From an uncultured Draconibacterium sp. (GTDB lineage Bacteria; Bacteroidota; Bacteroidia; Bacteroidales; Prolixibacteraceae), in assembly GCF_913060805.1 (NCBI RefSeq), contig NZ_CAJXTC010000010.1, positions 78,797 to 142,796 on the forward strand: a stretch of 64,000 nt of DNA, written 5' to 3'. Position 1 is the stretch's first letter. The number at the start of each line of letters is the position of its first letter. The position numbers and the translations under genes are program-made. A model generated the notes under the pieces. It saw only the letters and a list, made by a program, of their open reading frames with translations, searched no databases and was not told the DNA's origin. Below are positions 1 to 8,071 of the stretch, piece after piece.

Positions 1-110
1 AACACTTCGAAGAATCCGAGGATTGGAGCCCAAAGTTTATGCCCTTTCGATACCATTACAATACGAATGGTTCCAATGGTTACATCCGCGATTCGGGATA
101 TAAAAATTAA
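1..110 (+). CDS. C-terminal end of an unidentified protein (cut by window start)
   Basis: Frame 3 is open from the window edge to a TAA at 108-110 and reads as 35 plausible protein residues (begins HFEESEDW, ends RDSGYKN), rich in Tyr, Asn, Gly and Ser. The other two frames look less protein-like. Too short to name a family. The stop is followed by 276 bp without a gene before the convergent prfC. It could be chance reading, but the composition resembles a real C-terminus. Confidence 0.45.
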   Translation, partial: HFEESEDWSPKFMPFRYHYNTNGSNGYIRDSGYKN

Positions 111-386
111 TCCCGGAAGCAGTAAATAAATGAATAAATTACTGTCGTAAAAACCTGTTTCCATAGAAGTAAATGTATGAATTCTTTCTTCATCTCGACG
201 CAGAAAAACAGCTAAGTCTACTATTCAAAGTTACAGATTTCTCTCTTTGTTCGAAATGACAGTACCCGTACTTTTCCTCCCGACGCTTTGGTCGGGATTT
301 GGCTATGGCCGATTTTCAATTCGATCAGCAAAGCTGTTCTCAACTTTTCCTTTTGCCTTTGTATTTTTTCCTTTTGACTTGTTCGT
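111..386. other. Intergenic region with dispersed repeat and small hairpin
   Basis: No convincing gene. It contains a GTCATTTCGAACAAAGAG-type motif on the minus strand (234-260), a form I know as a dispersed intergenic repeat in many Bacteroidota, and a hairpin CCCGAC-GCTTTG-GTCGGG at 279-296. The latter lies just downstream of the prfC stop and may help end its transcript. A short minus-strand reading frame across the repeat is not credible as a gene. Confidence 0.5.
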
Positions 387-1961
387 CTAGAACTCCGAAG
401 TAAAATGGAACTTAATGTCTTTGAATTCGTCTTGTGCCATTTGCAAAATAAACGATGAATCGGCCATAAAAACATCGCGCCCCAGTTTGTCTTTTGCCAT
501 TTTCTGGTGCTTGCGTTTTTTAAATTCGGTCAGCACTTTTTCATCGTCGCACTCAATCCAGCAGGCTTTGTGCATCGATAGTGGCTCGAAACGACATTTC
601 GCTCCGTATTCATGTTCCAAACGATACTGTATAACTTCAAACTGCAGTTGACCAACAGTTCCAATAATTTTTCGTCCGTTAAAAGCACTGGTAAAAAGCT
701 GCGCAACACCTTCATCCATCAACTGGTCAACACCTTTTGCCAGCTGTTTCGATTTCATTGGATCGGCATTTTCTACAAAACGGAACATCTCTGGCGAGAA
801 GCTCGGCAGTCCTTTGAAATGGATATCTTCACCATCTGTAACGGTGTCGCCAATGATGTAGTTTCCGGTATCGGGCACACCAATAATATCTCCAGGGAAA
901 GCCTCTTCAACAATTTCTTTTTGCGAAGCCATAAAAGCGGTCGGGCTAGAAATTCGGAACGATTTTCCCAGTCGAACATTCTTATACATTTTATTTCGTT
1001 CGAATTTACCGGAGCAGATCTTTACGAAAGCAATTCTGCTTCGGTGGTTTGGATCAATGTTGGCATGAATTTTAAAAACAAAACCGGTAAACCCTTTTTC
1101 TTCGGGTTTTACAACACGTTCTTCGGTAGAACTTGGTTGCGGGATAGGAGAAATTTTAACGAATGAATCGAGCAGTTCCTGTACACCAAAGTTATACAGC
1201 GCACTACCAAAAAATACCGGTGCCAGTTCTCCCGACAGGTAGTCTTCGTTATTAAATTCCGGGTAAATTCCTTCAACCAGTTCCAGTTCTTCGCGCAATA
1301 CATCGGCATCTTCGCCAATATGGTCTTCCAATGTAGGATCCGAAACATCTTCAAACTTGATACGCTCTTCAATTTCCTGAATGTCGGGCGTGAAAAGTTT
1401 CAGGCTGCGGTTAAAAATATTGTAAACACCTTTAAAATCTGGGCCATTGTTAATTGGCCAACTTAGCGGGCGAACTTTAATTTTCAGCTGATCCTCGATT
1501 TCATCCATCAAGGTAAACGGATCTCCTGCAGGGCGGTCCATTTTATTTACAAAAACGATAACCGGCGTTTTGCGCATCCGGCAAACGTTCATTAGTTTTT
1601 CGGTTTGCGGCTCAACCCCTTTTGCGGCGTCAATAACAATAATAACACTGTCAACCGCGGTAAGTGTACGGAAAGTATCTTCCTGGAAATCCTGGTGACC
1701 CGGGGTATCCAGAATGTTAACTTTGTAGCCGTTGTACTCGAAACCCATTACCGAAGTAGCCACCGAAATACCACGCTGGCGCTCGATTTCCATAAAATCG
1801 GAAGTGGCACCTTTTTTAATTTTGTTGCTTTTTACAGCACCTGCCACACGAATTGCTCCACCAAAAAGAAGCAGTTTCTCGGTTAGGGTGGTTTTTCCGG
1901 CATCCGGGTGACTCACAATTCCAAAAGTGCGACGACGTTGTATCTCTTCTAAAAAACTCAT
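387..1961 (-). CDS. prfC: Peptide chain release factor 3 (RF3)
   Basis: Translational GTPase that removes RF1/RF2 from the ribosome after peptide release. The 524-residue length matches the family (about 530). The G domain shows the P-loop HPDAGKT at residues 18-24, the switch region with ERQRGIS, DTPGH at about residue 85, and NKMD at about 140, followed by the beta-barrel and C-terminal domains typical of RF3 ([16 protein letters not shown], then [13 protein letters not shown]). RF3, rather than EF-G, is indicated by the length and by the [21 protein letters not shown] segment around the switch. It is monocistronic here, with a divergent acetyltransferase upstream. Confidence 0.97.
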   Translation of the reverse strand: MSFLEEIQRRRTFGIVSHPDAGKTTLTEKLLLFGGAIRVAGAVKSNKIKKGATSDFMEIERQRGISVATSVMGFEYNGYKVNILDTPGHQDFQEDTFRTLTAVDSVIIVIDAAKGVEPQTEKLMNVCRMRKTPVIVFVNKMDRPAGDPFTLMDEIEDQLKIKVRPLSWPINNGPDFKGVYNIFNRSLKLFTPDIQEIEERIKFEDVSDPTLEDHIGEDADVLREELELVEGIYPEFNNEDYLSGELAPVFFGSALYNFGVQELLDSFVKISPIPQPSSTEERVVKPEEKGFTGFVFKIHANIDPNHRSRIAFVKICSGKFERNKMYKNVRLGKSFRISSPTAFMASQKEIVEEAFPGDIIGVPDTGNYIIGDTVTDGEDIHFKGLPSFSPEMFRFVENADPMKSKQLAKGVDQLMDEGVAQLFTSAFNGRKIIGTVGQLQFEVIQYRLEHEYGAKCRFEPLSMHKACWIECDDEKVLTEFKKRKHQKMAKDKLGRDVFMADSSFILQMAQDEFKDIKFHFTSEF

Positions 1962-2076
1962 TTGCTATCGTATATGTAATGCGGCCGCAAAAATAGAAAA
2001 GATATTTTAATTCAATCTCATAAAACAGAAAGAGCTGTTTGGTGTTAAATCTAAAAACGGAAACAGAGACAACCAC

Positions 2077-2613
2077 ATGATATTTATTAATGTAGACGAA
2101 CGGAAATTTGAAGCCTACAAAAACGAACTGGTGAAATTGTACATCGACTCATTTTCGGCGGGTAAAAGCTTTCAATACCATTCTGAAGAAGAAACCGAAG
2201 TCTACCTTCGATCAATTTTTGCTGTAGGCTACGGAATTCTTGCCATGAAGGAAAATGAAATTATTGGTGCGATATTGCTAACACCCTTAAGTTTTGATGA
2301 ATTGCTGCCGGAAGAAATTGCCAAGAATTTTGATATGAATCGCTCGGTTTATGTGGCCGAAATGATGGTGGAAAAATCAAAACAAGGACAGGGGATTGGT
2401 AAAAAGTTACTGACATGGTTCCTGAAAGAGGTAGACAGAAATAAGTATAATCAAGCTTTTATTCGCGTTTGGGTAGAGAACGAAGCTGCTCTTGGTTTGT
2501 ATAAAAAAATGGGATTCGAGGTTTGTGCCACCATGGTTCAGCCCAAGTTACTGGCCGATAAAAGTGAAACTTTTGATTTTGAAAAGATCTATCTGCATCA
2601 GAAACTTAGCTGA
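2077..2613 (+). CDS. GNAT family N-acetyltransferase
   Basis: A 178-residue protein with the acetyl-CoA binding motif A of GNAT enzymes (VAEMMVEKSKQGQGIGKKLL, with the Q/RxxGxG/A pattern at about residues 106-112) and the following motif B (FIRVWVENEAALGLYKKMGFE). Such proteins transfer acetyl groups from acetyl-CoA to amines on small molecules or proteins; the substrate cannot be told from sequence. The start is the first ATG after the divergent prfC, 115 bp away. It is separated from ovoA by 112 bp and may be transcribed with it or not. Confidence 0.88.
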   Translation: MIFINVDERKFEAYKNELVKLYIDSFSAGKSFQYHSEEETEVYLRSIFAVGYGILAMKENEIIGAILLTPLSFDELLPEEIAKNFDMNRSVYVAEMMVEKSKQGQGIGKKLLTWFLKEVDRNKYNQAFIRVWVENEAALGLYKKMGFEVCATMVQPKLLADKSETFDFEKIYLHQKLS

Positions 2614-2725
2614 TTTTCCTGTACAATAATTATCAATAACTTAAACAATTTCAATCGTTGATTTGCTATATGCTGATTATATTCGTTAATATTTTGAAAC
2701 CCGATTTTCAAGGATAGAGTAGATT

Positions 2726-4825
2726 ATGAACAATTTGATAACCCATACAACCGATTTGATTAACGGAAACGCTGAACAAAAAAAGGCAGAAATCCGCGAT
2801 TATTTCCTAAAAACATATGCTCTGGATGAAAAACTTTACGAGCACTTAAAAAACGATAGAGCTTTTTATCAGCGGGCCGATCCGCTGCGGCATCCGCTAA
2901 TTTTTTATTACGGACACACAGCCGTGTTTTATATCAATAAACTGGTGCTGGCTAAGATTATCGATCATCGTATAAATTCCCATTTCGAATCCATTTTTGC
3001 AATTGGAGTTGACGAAATGAGCTGGGACGATCTGAATGAATCGAATTATGATTGGCCTACCGTAAAAGAGGTGTTTAAATACCGCCAGAAAGTTAAAGAA
3101 GTGGTGCTGGATGTAATCGACTCAACTCCGCTGACTTTGCCCATTAATTGGGAGAATCCGTTTTGGATAATTATGATGGGGATTGAGCACGAGCGCATTC
3201 ATATTGAAACTTCGTCGGTGCTGATAAGGCAATTACCGCTGGAATTTATAAAGCCGAATATTTTCGACGTGCCATGCAAAGAATCGGGCGATGCACCTGA
3301 GAACCGCATGTTAAACGTTAAGGGTGGAGAAGTGCTTATCGGCAAACCATACGATCACCGTTTTTACGGATGGGATGTTGAATATGGCGAGCATCAGGTT
3401 GAGGTTGATGATTTTAAAGCATCGGAATTCCTTGTTTCCAATGGTGAGTTTCTGGAATTTGTCAAGGATGCTGGGTACAAAACAAAAGAATACTGGACAG
3501 AAGAAGGTTGGAATTGGTGTCAATATCAGAAGGCTGAATTTCCACTGTTTTGGAGAAAACACGAGGAGAATTATTTGCTGCGACTTTTTGATCAGGAAAT
3601 TGAAATGCCATGGAACTGGCCGGTAGAACTGAATTACCTCGAGGCAAAAGCGTTTGCCAACTGGAAAACAAAACAAACCGGTAAAACTTATCGTTTGCCA
3701 ACAGAAGCAGAGTGGTATCGATTGGCGGAACAGAACGGCATAAACGATGATAATTTTGAATCGGTAGAGGCAAATATTGGTTTGGAAAAGTTCGTGTCAC
3801 CCTGCCTGGTAAATCAATTTAAACAAGGAGAATTTTACGATATTATCGGTAATGTGTGGCAATGGACGGAAACACCGGTTACCGGTTATCCCGGATTTAA
3901 AGTGCACCCCTTGTACGACGATTTTGCAACACCAACTTTCGACGGCAAACACAACTTGATAAAAGGCGGTTCGTGGATTTCAACGGGTAACGAAGCGACC
4001 TGGCATGCGCGTTATGCTTTCCGCAGGCATTTTTATCAGCACGCAGGTTTTCGTTTGGTGGAATCTGAAAAACCACTGATTATTCGCAACGACTCGTATG
4101 AAACTGATTCGGAAGTGGCCCAGTCGTGTGAGTTTAATTATGGAGAGCCGGTTTTGGGATTCGACAATTTTCCGAAAAGTATAGCCGAAATTTGCAAAGA
4201 ATATGTAGGCGACCAAAATTCTCTGAAACTTCTGGATTTGAATTGCGATACCGGACGAACAGTTTTTGAACTGTCTGATTCCTTTAAGCAGATTACGGGT
4301 CTTGATTTTTCGGCACGTTTTATCCGAATGGCGATCCAGTTGCAGAAGCAGGGTTTTATTCGTTACATAACCAAAGACGAAGGCGAGTTGGTGCATTACA
4401 ATGACGTGCAGTTGTCGGAACTTGGACTGAATCCAAAAGATAACCTGCAGTTTATGCAGGCCGATGCCAATAATCTGAAACCAATTTACAGGGATTACGA
4501 TGTTGTTCTGGCCATTAATTTATTGGAAGAGTTGTATAACCCGAAACAGTTTTTGGCGACGATTCATGAGCGATTAAATGCTGATGGAGTTCTCATTCTT
4601 GGTTCAACTTACGATTGGGAAAAGAACAATATAAAACGAGAAAACTGGCCGGGTGCATTTAAAGAAGATGGAGAGCCGGTAACTTCTTTTGAAGGAATAA
4701 AGGCTTTGTTGCAGGAACAATTTGAATTGGTGAAAGAGCCAATTAATCTGACTGCAGCAAAAACTGTCTCATCCCGAAATATTGAGGTTTCGGTGGTTGA
4801 AATCTCTGTTTGGAAAAAGCGCTAA
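2726..4825 (+). CDS. ovoA: OvoA-type 5-histidylcysteine sulfoxide synthase / thiohistidine N-methyltransferase
   Basis: Bifunctional ovothiol A biosynthesis enzyme: a non-heme iron sulfoxide synthase joins cysteine to C5 of histidine, and a C-terminal SAM domain later methylates the imidazole nitrogen. The 699 residues show the family's three parts: a DinB-like domain with the iron motif HERIHIE at 155-161 (and H64 as probable third ligand), an FGE/EgtB-type domain at about 190-450 (GNVWQWTETPV, then GGSWISTGNEATWHARYAFRRHF near the end), and a Rossmann methyltransferase at about 470-699 with LLDLNCDTGRTVFELSD as the SAM-binding loop. The methyltransferase fusion and length separate it from EgtB. 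It stands alone, ending in a strong terminator; a separate C-S lyase (OvoB) is not seen nearby. Confidence 0.9.
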   Translation: MNNLITHTTDLINGNAEQKKAEIRDYFLKTYALDEKLYEHLKNDRAFYQRADPLRHPLIFYYGHTAVFYINKLVLAKIIDHRINSHFESIFAIGVDEMSWDDLNESNYDWPTVKEVFKYRQKVKEVVLDVIDSTPLTLPINWENPFWIIMMGIEHERIHIETSSVLIRQLPLEFIKPNIFDVPCKESGDAPENRMLNVKGGEVLIGKPYDHRFYGWDVEYGEHQVEVDDFKASEFLVSNGEFLEFVKDAGYKTKEYWTEEGWNWCQYQKAEFPLFWRKHEENYLLRLFDQEIEMPWNWPVELNYLEAKAFANWKTKQTGKTYRLPTEAEWYRLAEQNGINDDNFESVEANIGLEKFVSPCLVNQFKQGEFYDIIGNVWQWTETPVTGYPGFKVHPLYDDFATPTFDGKHNLIKGGSWISTGNEATWHARYAFRRHFYQHAGFRLVESEKPLIIRNDSYETDSEVAQSCEFNYGEPVLGFDNFPKSIAEICKEYVGDQNSLKLLDLNCDTGRTVFELSDSFKQITGLDFSARFIRMAIQLQKQGFIRYITKDEGELVHYNDVQLSELGLNPKDNLQFMQADANNLKPIYRDYDVVLAINLLEELYNPKQFLATIHERLNADGVLILGSTYDWEKNNIKRENWPGAFKEDGEPVTSFEGIKALLQEQFELVKEPINLTAAKTVSSRNIEVSVVEISVWKKR

Positions 4826-4845
4826 AGGGCCGGAACCAGAAAGAA

Positions 4846-4891
4846 AGAAGCCCGGAGTTTGAATTGTTCTTCAATCTCCGGGCTTCTCTTT
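4846..4891 (+). terminator. Rho-independent terminator after ovoA
   Basis: Perfect 12-bp inverted repeat AGAAGCCCGGAG (4846-4857) / CTCCGGGCTTCT (4876-4887), with further pairing in the loop, followed by CTTTT. It lies between the convergent ovoA and amidotransferase-like genes and may serve both. Confidence 0.8.
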
Positions 4892-4918
4892 TATCATTTC
4901 TTGCTCGAAAGCATCAAT

Positions 4919-6043
4919 CTAATTCTGATTATATTTCGGCTTTTTCACATCTTTAAACGATTCGGAAATGTGTTTCCAGTAATCCTTATGAAATTTCACA
5001 TCTGATTTTCCAAGGATATCATGATACGTTTTTGGCTCATCATCCGGATGAAATATTTTCAGGTCCATATCTTCATACAACGCTGAAACTTCAGGATGAA
5101 ACTGTACCGCAAAAACATGAGGATAAGTACTGTGTGCAACGCCTTCAATAATTTTTCCGTCGGGCGATAAACAGGTTACTTCCATTCCTTTTCCCAGCTT
5201 TTCAATGGCCTGGTGGTGGCTGCTGTAAATACGTGGCGTTGCTTTTTTCGACACTTTTATGGTCTCTCCAAAAAACGGATTATCAGTAAATTGTATCGTA
5301 TGCAGGTTGATGCCCATAAAAAGCGAATCCTCCTCGATTAACTGCCAGTAATTGCGGTGCATATTAGCGCGGCCAATGGCAACGGTTTCTTCGGGTGTTT
5401 CGGCGTTGTAAATTTCAGCCGGAATATCCTGTATTAAAGTTCCGCCGGTTCCCACATTCATGGTTTGCATGCCCAGGCAAAAACCGGTCACCACATAATC
5501 GGGGCGCTCGGCAAGGAAGGGCTTAAACGATTCGTCCTGGTAGCCTCCCAACAGGTGAAACATAAAAGTGGCTTCGTAATAATGACGGGCAGGAGTGTAC
5601 ACTCCCGATTTTGTATTCTCCTCGCCATAAATGGCAGGTGGAATATCGGCGCCTCCAAAAAATATAATCCCGATTGAGTTATCGAAAACCTTTTTCAGTT
5701 GAGCGGTAACATCGTTTTCCTGGTATAAATTTGTTTCGTTAAGGTCGCCGGTAATTTCGTGCAGAAAAAAGTTATCGAGCCCATTTTCGTTGATGTAATC
5801 CTGCGTTTTTGGGTAATCGCTTTTCTGTTTTTCGTAATAAACACCAACAAATTTTACCTTGTTTTTATTCACCTTCAGAATGTCGTTATCGGTAAGGTAT
5901 TGAATGGTTTTTATACGATGAACCGTGGGATCGCAAAGAATAATGTACTTTTTGCGGGTGTTAAAATCAGTATCGAAAAAATGTTGTGCGAACGCGTTAC
6001 TAACCAACAGAAACGCAAACAGAAGTAAAAGCAGCTTTTTCAT
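4919..6043 (-). CDS. Secreted class I glutamine amidotransferase-like (peptidase C26) protein
   Basis: With the ATG at 6043 the product is 374 residues with a clear Sec signal peptide (MKKLLLLLFAFLLVSNAFA, cut before QHFF). The in-frame upstream ATG at 6088 is unlikely because it lies inside the predicted promoter. The core shows the amidotransferase/gamma-glutamyl hydrolase nucleophile elbow GFCLGMQ (Cys189) and a late FHPEVS pair, the His-Glu of the triad. In C26 enzymes this site hydrolyses gamma-glutamyl bonds; the periplasmic location suggests breakdown of a gamma-glutamyl compound. The substrate is unknown. The loop FFGGADIPP resembles the N-terminal part of the PuuD/GATase1 fold. Confidence 0.75.
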   Translation of the reverse strand: MKKLLLLLFAFLLVSNAFAQHFFDTDFNTRKKYIILCDPTVHRIKTIQYLTDNDILKVNKNKVKFVGVYYEKQKSDYPKTQDYINENGLDNFFLHEITGDLNETNLYQENDVTAQLKKVFDNSIGIIFFGGADIPPAIYGEENTKSGVYTPARHYYEATFMFHLLGGYQDESFKPFLAERPDYVVTGFCLGMQTMNVGTGGTLIQDIPAEIYNAETPEETVAIGRANMHRNYWQLIEEDSLFMGINLHTIQFTDNPFFGETIKVSKKATPRIYSSHHQAIEKLGKGMEVTCLSPDGKIIEGVAHSTYPHVFAVQFHPEVSALYEDMDLKIFHPDDEPKTYHDILGKSDVKFHKDYWKHISESFKDVKKPKYNQN

Positions 6044-6085
6044 TTTAAATAAATTAATTTTTTTTTTGACCAGAGTTTTCATCAC

Positions 6086-6093
6086 CAAAATTA
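6086..6093 (-). promoter_or_regulatory. Predicted -7 element of the C26 hydrolase gene
   Basis: On the minus strand the bases read TAATTTTG, matching the Bacteroidota -7 consensus TAnnTTTG, about 43 bp upstream of the ATG at 6043. This supports the shorter start. Prediction from pattern only. Confidence 0.4.
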
Positions 6094-6175
6094 AAAGATT
6101 AGTGCTTCCAACAATGCATTGATCGTGCTATTTAAATAAAACATAATTTAGGCAGTACACATCCTATAAACTTTG

Positions 6176-6183
6176 TACATTTG
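6176..6183 (+). promoter_or_regulatory. Predicted -7 element of the SPFH gene
   Basis: TACATTTG matches TAnnTTTG, 27 bp upstream of the chosen ATG at 6211. It makes the alternative TTG start at 6181 unlikely, because that would lie within the promoter. Confidence 0.45.
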
Positions 6184-6210
6184 TCTAATCATATAAAAAG
6201 AAAAAAGGTT

Positions 6211-7029
6211 ATGAAATTCAATTTTAAATCATCTTACCTGGTATTGGGTGCAGTTATATTAATTGTTTTGCTGCTTTTTGGTGGCCGCATGTTTAAAATA
6301 TTAAAGCCTGGTGAAAAGGCGGTAATTTTTAAGCCCTATACCACCGGTTTGGATAAGGATAATATTTTTGGTGAAGGATTCCATATAATCGCTCCATGGA
6401 ACGAACTGGAAATTTACAATGTGCGCGAACAACAGCGCGATGAAACAATGGATGTGCTGGATAAAAACGGTCTTTCAGTAAATGTTGATGTAACGGTTCG
6501 TTTTAATCCTGAATATCAGAAGATTGGATTTTTGCACGAACAATTTGGGGTTAACTTTATAAATGTGTTGGTTATCCCTGAGGTTCGATCTTCAGTACGA
6601 CAAGTTGCAGGGCGTTACACAGCCGAAGAAATTTACTCAACAAAAAGGGCAGAAGTAGAGCAGACTATAATTACAGAAACACGAAAAGTGTTAAGTGAAA
6701 ATTTTATCGATATGCGTGCCTTGTTAATCCGTTCGATTAATTTACCGGCTCAGATTAAAGGCGCTATTGAAAATAAGTTGCAGCAGGAACAGGAAGCGTT
6801 GGCTTATGAATTCCGTTTGAAACGTGAAGAATCGGAAGCTGAACGACGCAGAATTGAGGCAGAAGGTATTGCCAACTATAACCGCATTATCAACGCGAGT
6901 TTAACAGATAAAATCTTAACTCAGCGTGGTATTGAGGCAACAACATCGTTGGCCGAGTCGCCTAATTCGAAAGTTGTTGTTATTGGTAGCGGCAAAGACG
7001 GGCTGCCTATTATTTTAGGAAATAATTAG
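6211..7029 (+). CDS. SPFH/prohibitin family membrane protein
   Basis: A 272-residue protein with one N-terminal membrane segment (about residues 8-27, YLVLGAVILIVLLLFGGRMF), then an SPFH/band-7 domain (about 30-200: PGEKAVIFKPYTTGL, the VRFNPEYQ strand, ALLIRSINLP) and an Ala/Glu/Arg-rich helix (KLQQEQEALAYEFRLKREESEAERRRIEAEG) typical of prohibitin oligomers. Prohibitin-like bacterial proteins form ring assemblies in the inner membrane and often modulate FtsH-type proteases; the partner here is unknown. Start chosen as the ATG after AAAAAAGG; it is followed by its own terminator. Confidence 0.88.
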   Translation: MKFNFKSSYLVLGAVILIVLLLFGGRMFKILKPGEKAVIFKPYTTGLDKDNIFGEGFHIIAPWNELEIYNVREQQRDETMDVLDKNGLSVNVDVTVRFNPEYQKIGFLHEQFGVNFINVLVIPEVRSSVRQVAGRYTAEEIYSTKRAEVEQTIITETRKVLSENFIDMRALLIRSINLPAQIKGAIENKLQQEQEALAYEFRLKREESEAERRRIEAEGIANYNRIINASLTDKILTQRGIEATTSLAESPNSKVVVIGSGKDGLPIILGNN

Positions 7030-7052
7030 AAGCTTTAAAATAATTGAAAAAG

Positions 7053-7078
7053 CGAGCTGGTAATTACCGGCTCGTTTT
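7053..7078 (+). terminator. Terminator after the SPFH gene
   Basis: Near-perfect palindrome CGAGCTGGTAATTACCGGCT ending in CG with one mismatched pair, followed by TTTT. Located 24 bp after the SPFH stop. Confidence 0.65.
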
Positions 7079-7140
7079 GGTTAAGGAAATTTTATCGAAG
7101 CTAACTTGTTAACCCCTATCGTAACTTCGTTCCGATTGTC

Positions 7141-7156
7141 TCCGTCAGCCGACGGA
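7141..7156. repeat. Palindromic repeat TCCGTCAGCCGACGGA
   Basis: A 16-bp near-palindrome upstream of the thioesterase gene, differing by one base from the core of the palindromic terminator at 62771-62794 (TCCGTCAGCTGACGGA). Two such copies in 64 kb suggest a dispersed palindromic family. The surrounding GC-rich 7130-7195 stretch also reads as non-coding. Confidence 0.5.
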
Positions 7157-7213
7157 GGACAGGAGCGCCGAAGAAGCGACAGGGGGGAGGTTACAAAGGT
7201 TGATTTATTAAGC

Positions 7214-7696
7214 ATGAAAAAAATCAAAAATCCCTGGAAAGATCCAAAGAACATTGGCGAATACAATTGTTTTGCCTGTTCGCCATACAACAGTGCGGGC
7301 CTGCAGCTCGAGTTCTGGGAAGATGGTGACGAGATTATCACAAAATGGAAACCCGAGCGTAGTTATGAAGGCTGGATTGGCGTTTTACACGGCGGAATTC
7401 AAGCCACTCTACTCGACGAGATCGGCGGCTGGGTCGTAATGTTAAAACTAAAAACTGCCGGTGTTACCACCGATATGCAGGTGAGTTATTTAAAGGCCGT
7501 AAAAGTTTCAAAAGGCGAAGTAACCATAAAAGGCAAGCTGATAGCGCACGAGGGACGGACTGCAAAAATAAGTGCATCGCTGTACGACGGAGCCGGCGAA
7601 GAATGCGCAAAAGCAGAGGTTTCGTACTTTGTTTTTCCTGAGAAAATAGCCAAAGCACGGTACCAATACCCCGGTTTTGAGGCATTTTACGATTAG
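7214..7696 (+). CDS. PaaI-like hotdog-fold thioesterase
   Basis: 160 residues from the ATG at 7214 (MKKIKNPW). The region upstream in the same frame is a palindromic repeat and is not credible coding. The fold is indicated by the hotdog core YEGWIGVLHGGIQATLLDEIGGW (about residues 49-71), with the HGG-xxx-DE pattern of PaaI/acyl-CoA thioesterase 4HBT enzymes, followed by VTTDMQVSYLKAVKVSKGEVTIKG and EGRTAKISASLYD. The N-terminal NCFACSPYNSAGLQL is typical of this subgroup in Bacteroidota. Likely hydrolyses acyl-CoA; the acyl chain is unknown. Confidence 0.83.
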   Translation: MKKIKNPWKDPKNIGEYNCFACSPYNSAGLQLEFWEDGDEIITKWKPERSYEGWIGVLHGGIQATLLDEIGGWVVMLKLKTAGVTTDMQVSYLKAVKVSKGEVTIKGKLIAHEGRTAKISASLYDGAGEECAKAEVSYFVFPEKIAKARYQYPGFEAFYD

Positions 7697-7748
7697 CCGA
7701 TCTGCAGCCTCTGCTTGCAGACGTAATTAATTGATATGGTGATCTGAG

Positions 7749-7928
7749 TTATTCTTCTTCGTCGTCGAATTCGGAAGTATAATCAGGCATATCATCATCT
7801 TCATCGAACTCGTCGTAAATAGAAAATTTTTGTTTAGAACTTTTGTCACGCGATCCGGCGTGTTTGTTTTGTTTTCGGTCAAATTTGTCTAATTCGGGGT
7901 AACGATTTTTGTTTACTTTCTTTTTCAT
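7749..7928 (-). CDS. Small Lys/Asp-rich hypothetical protein
   Basis: 59 residues from the ATG at 7928 (a GTG one codon upstream is the alternative). The N-terminal half is strongly basic (MKKKVNKNRYPELDKFDRKQNKH) and the C-terminal half strongly acidic (YDEFDEDDDMPDYTSEFDDEEE). No domain is recognised. The sharp charge split and absence of an overlapping gene argue for a real gene. It is probably intrinsically disordered and might bind nucleic acid or a basic partner; that is inference. Confidence 0.6.
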   Translation of the reverse strand: MKKKVNKNRYPELDKFDRKQNKHAGSRDKSSKQKFSIYDEFDEDDDMPDYTSEFDDEEE

Positions 7929-8071
7929 CACGTGGGTAAACCAATGTAATTAAAAATTAAATAGTTAGATTAAATAAATTTCCGCAGGCAAAATAGAAAA
8001 AAAATAAATAAAACAAATCTGTCGTTTATTATTTTTATAAAATTGTAAAGTTATACGGAAGTGTTTGTAAT

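Noticed and set aside
221..475. 84-residue minus-strand frame overlapping the prfC 3' end
   Set aside because: Consists of dispersed repeat sequence and runs into prfC in another frame.
612..1166. 184-residue plus-strand frame inside prfC
   Set aside because: Antisense shadow of a fully conserved RF3 gene; no recognisable motifs.
7106..7213. N-terminal extension of the thioesterase
   Set aside because: It would translate a palindromic intergenic repeat; the ATG at 7214 fits the family start.
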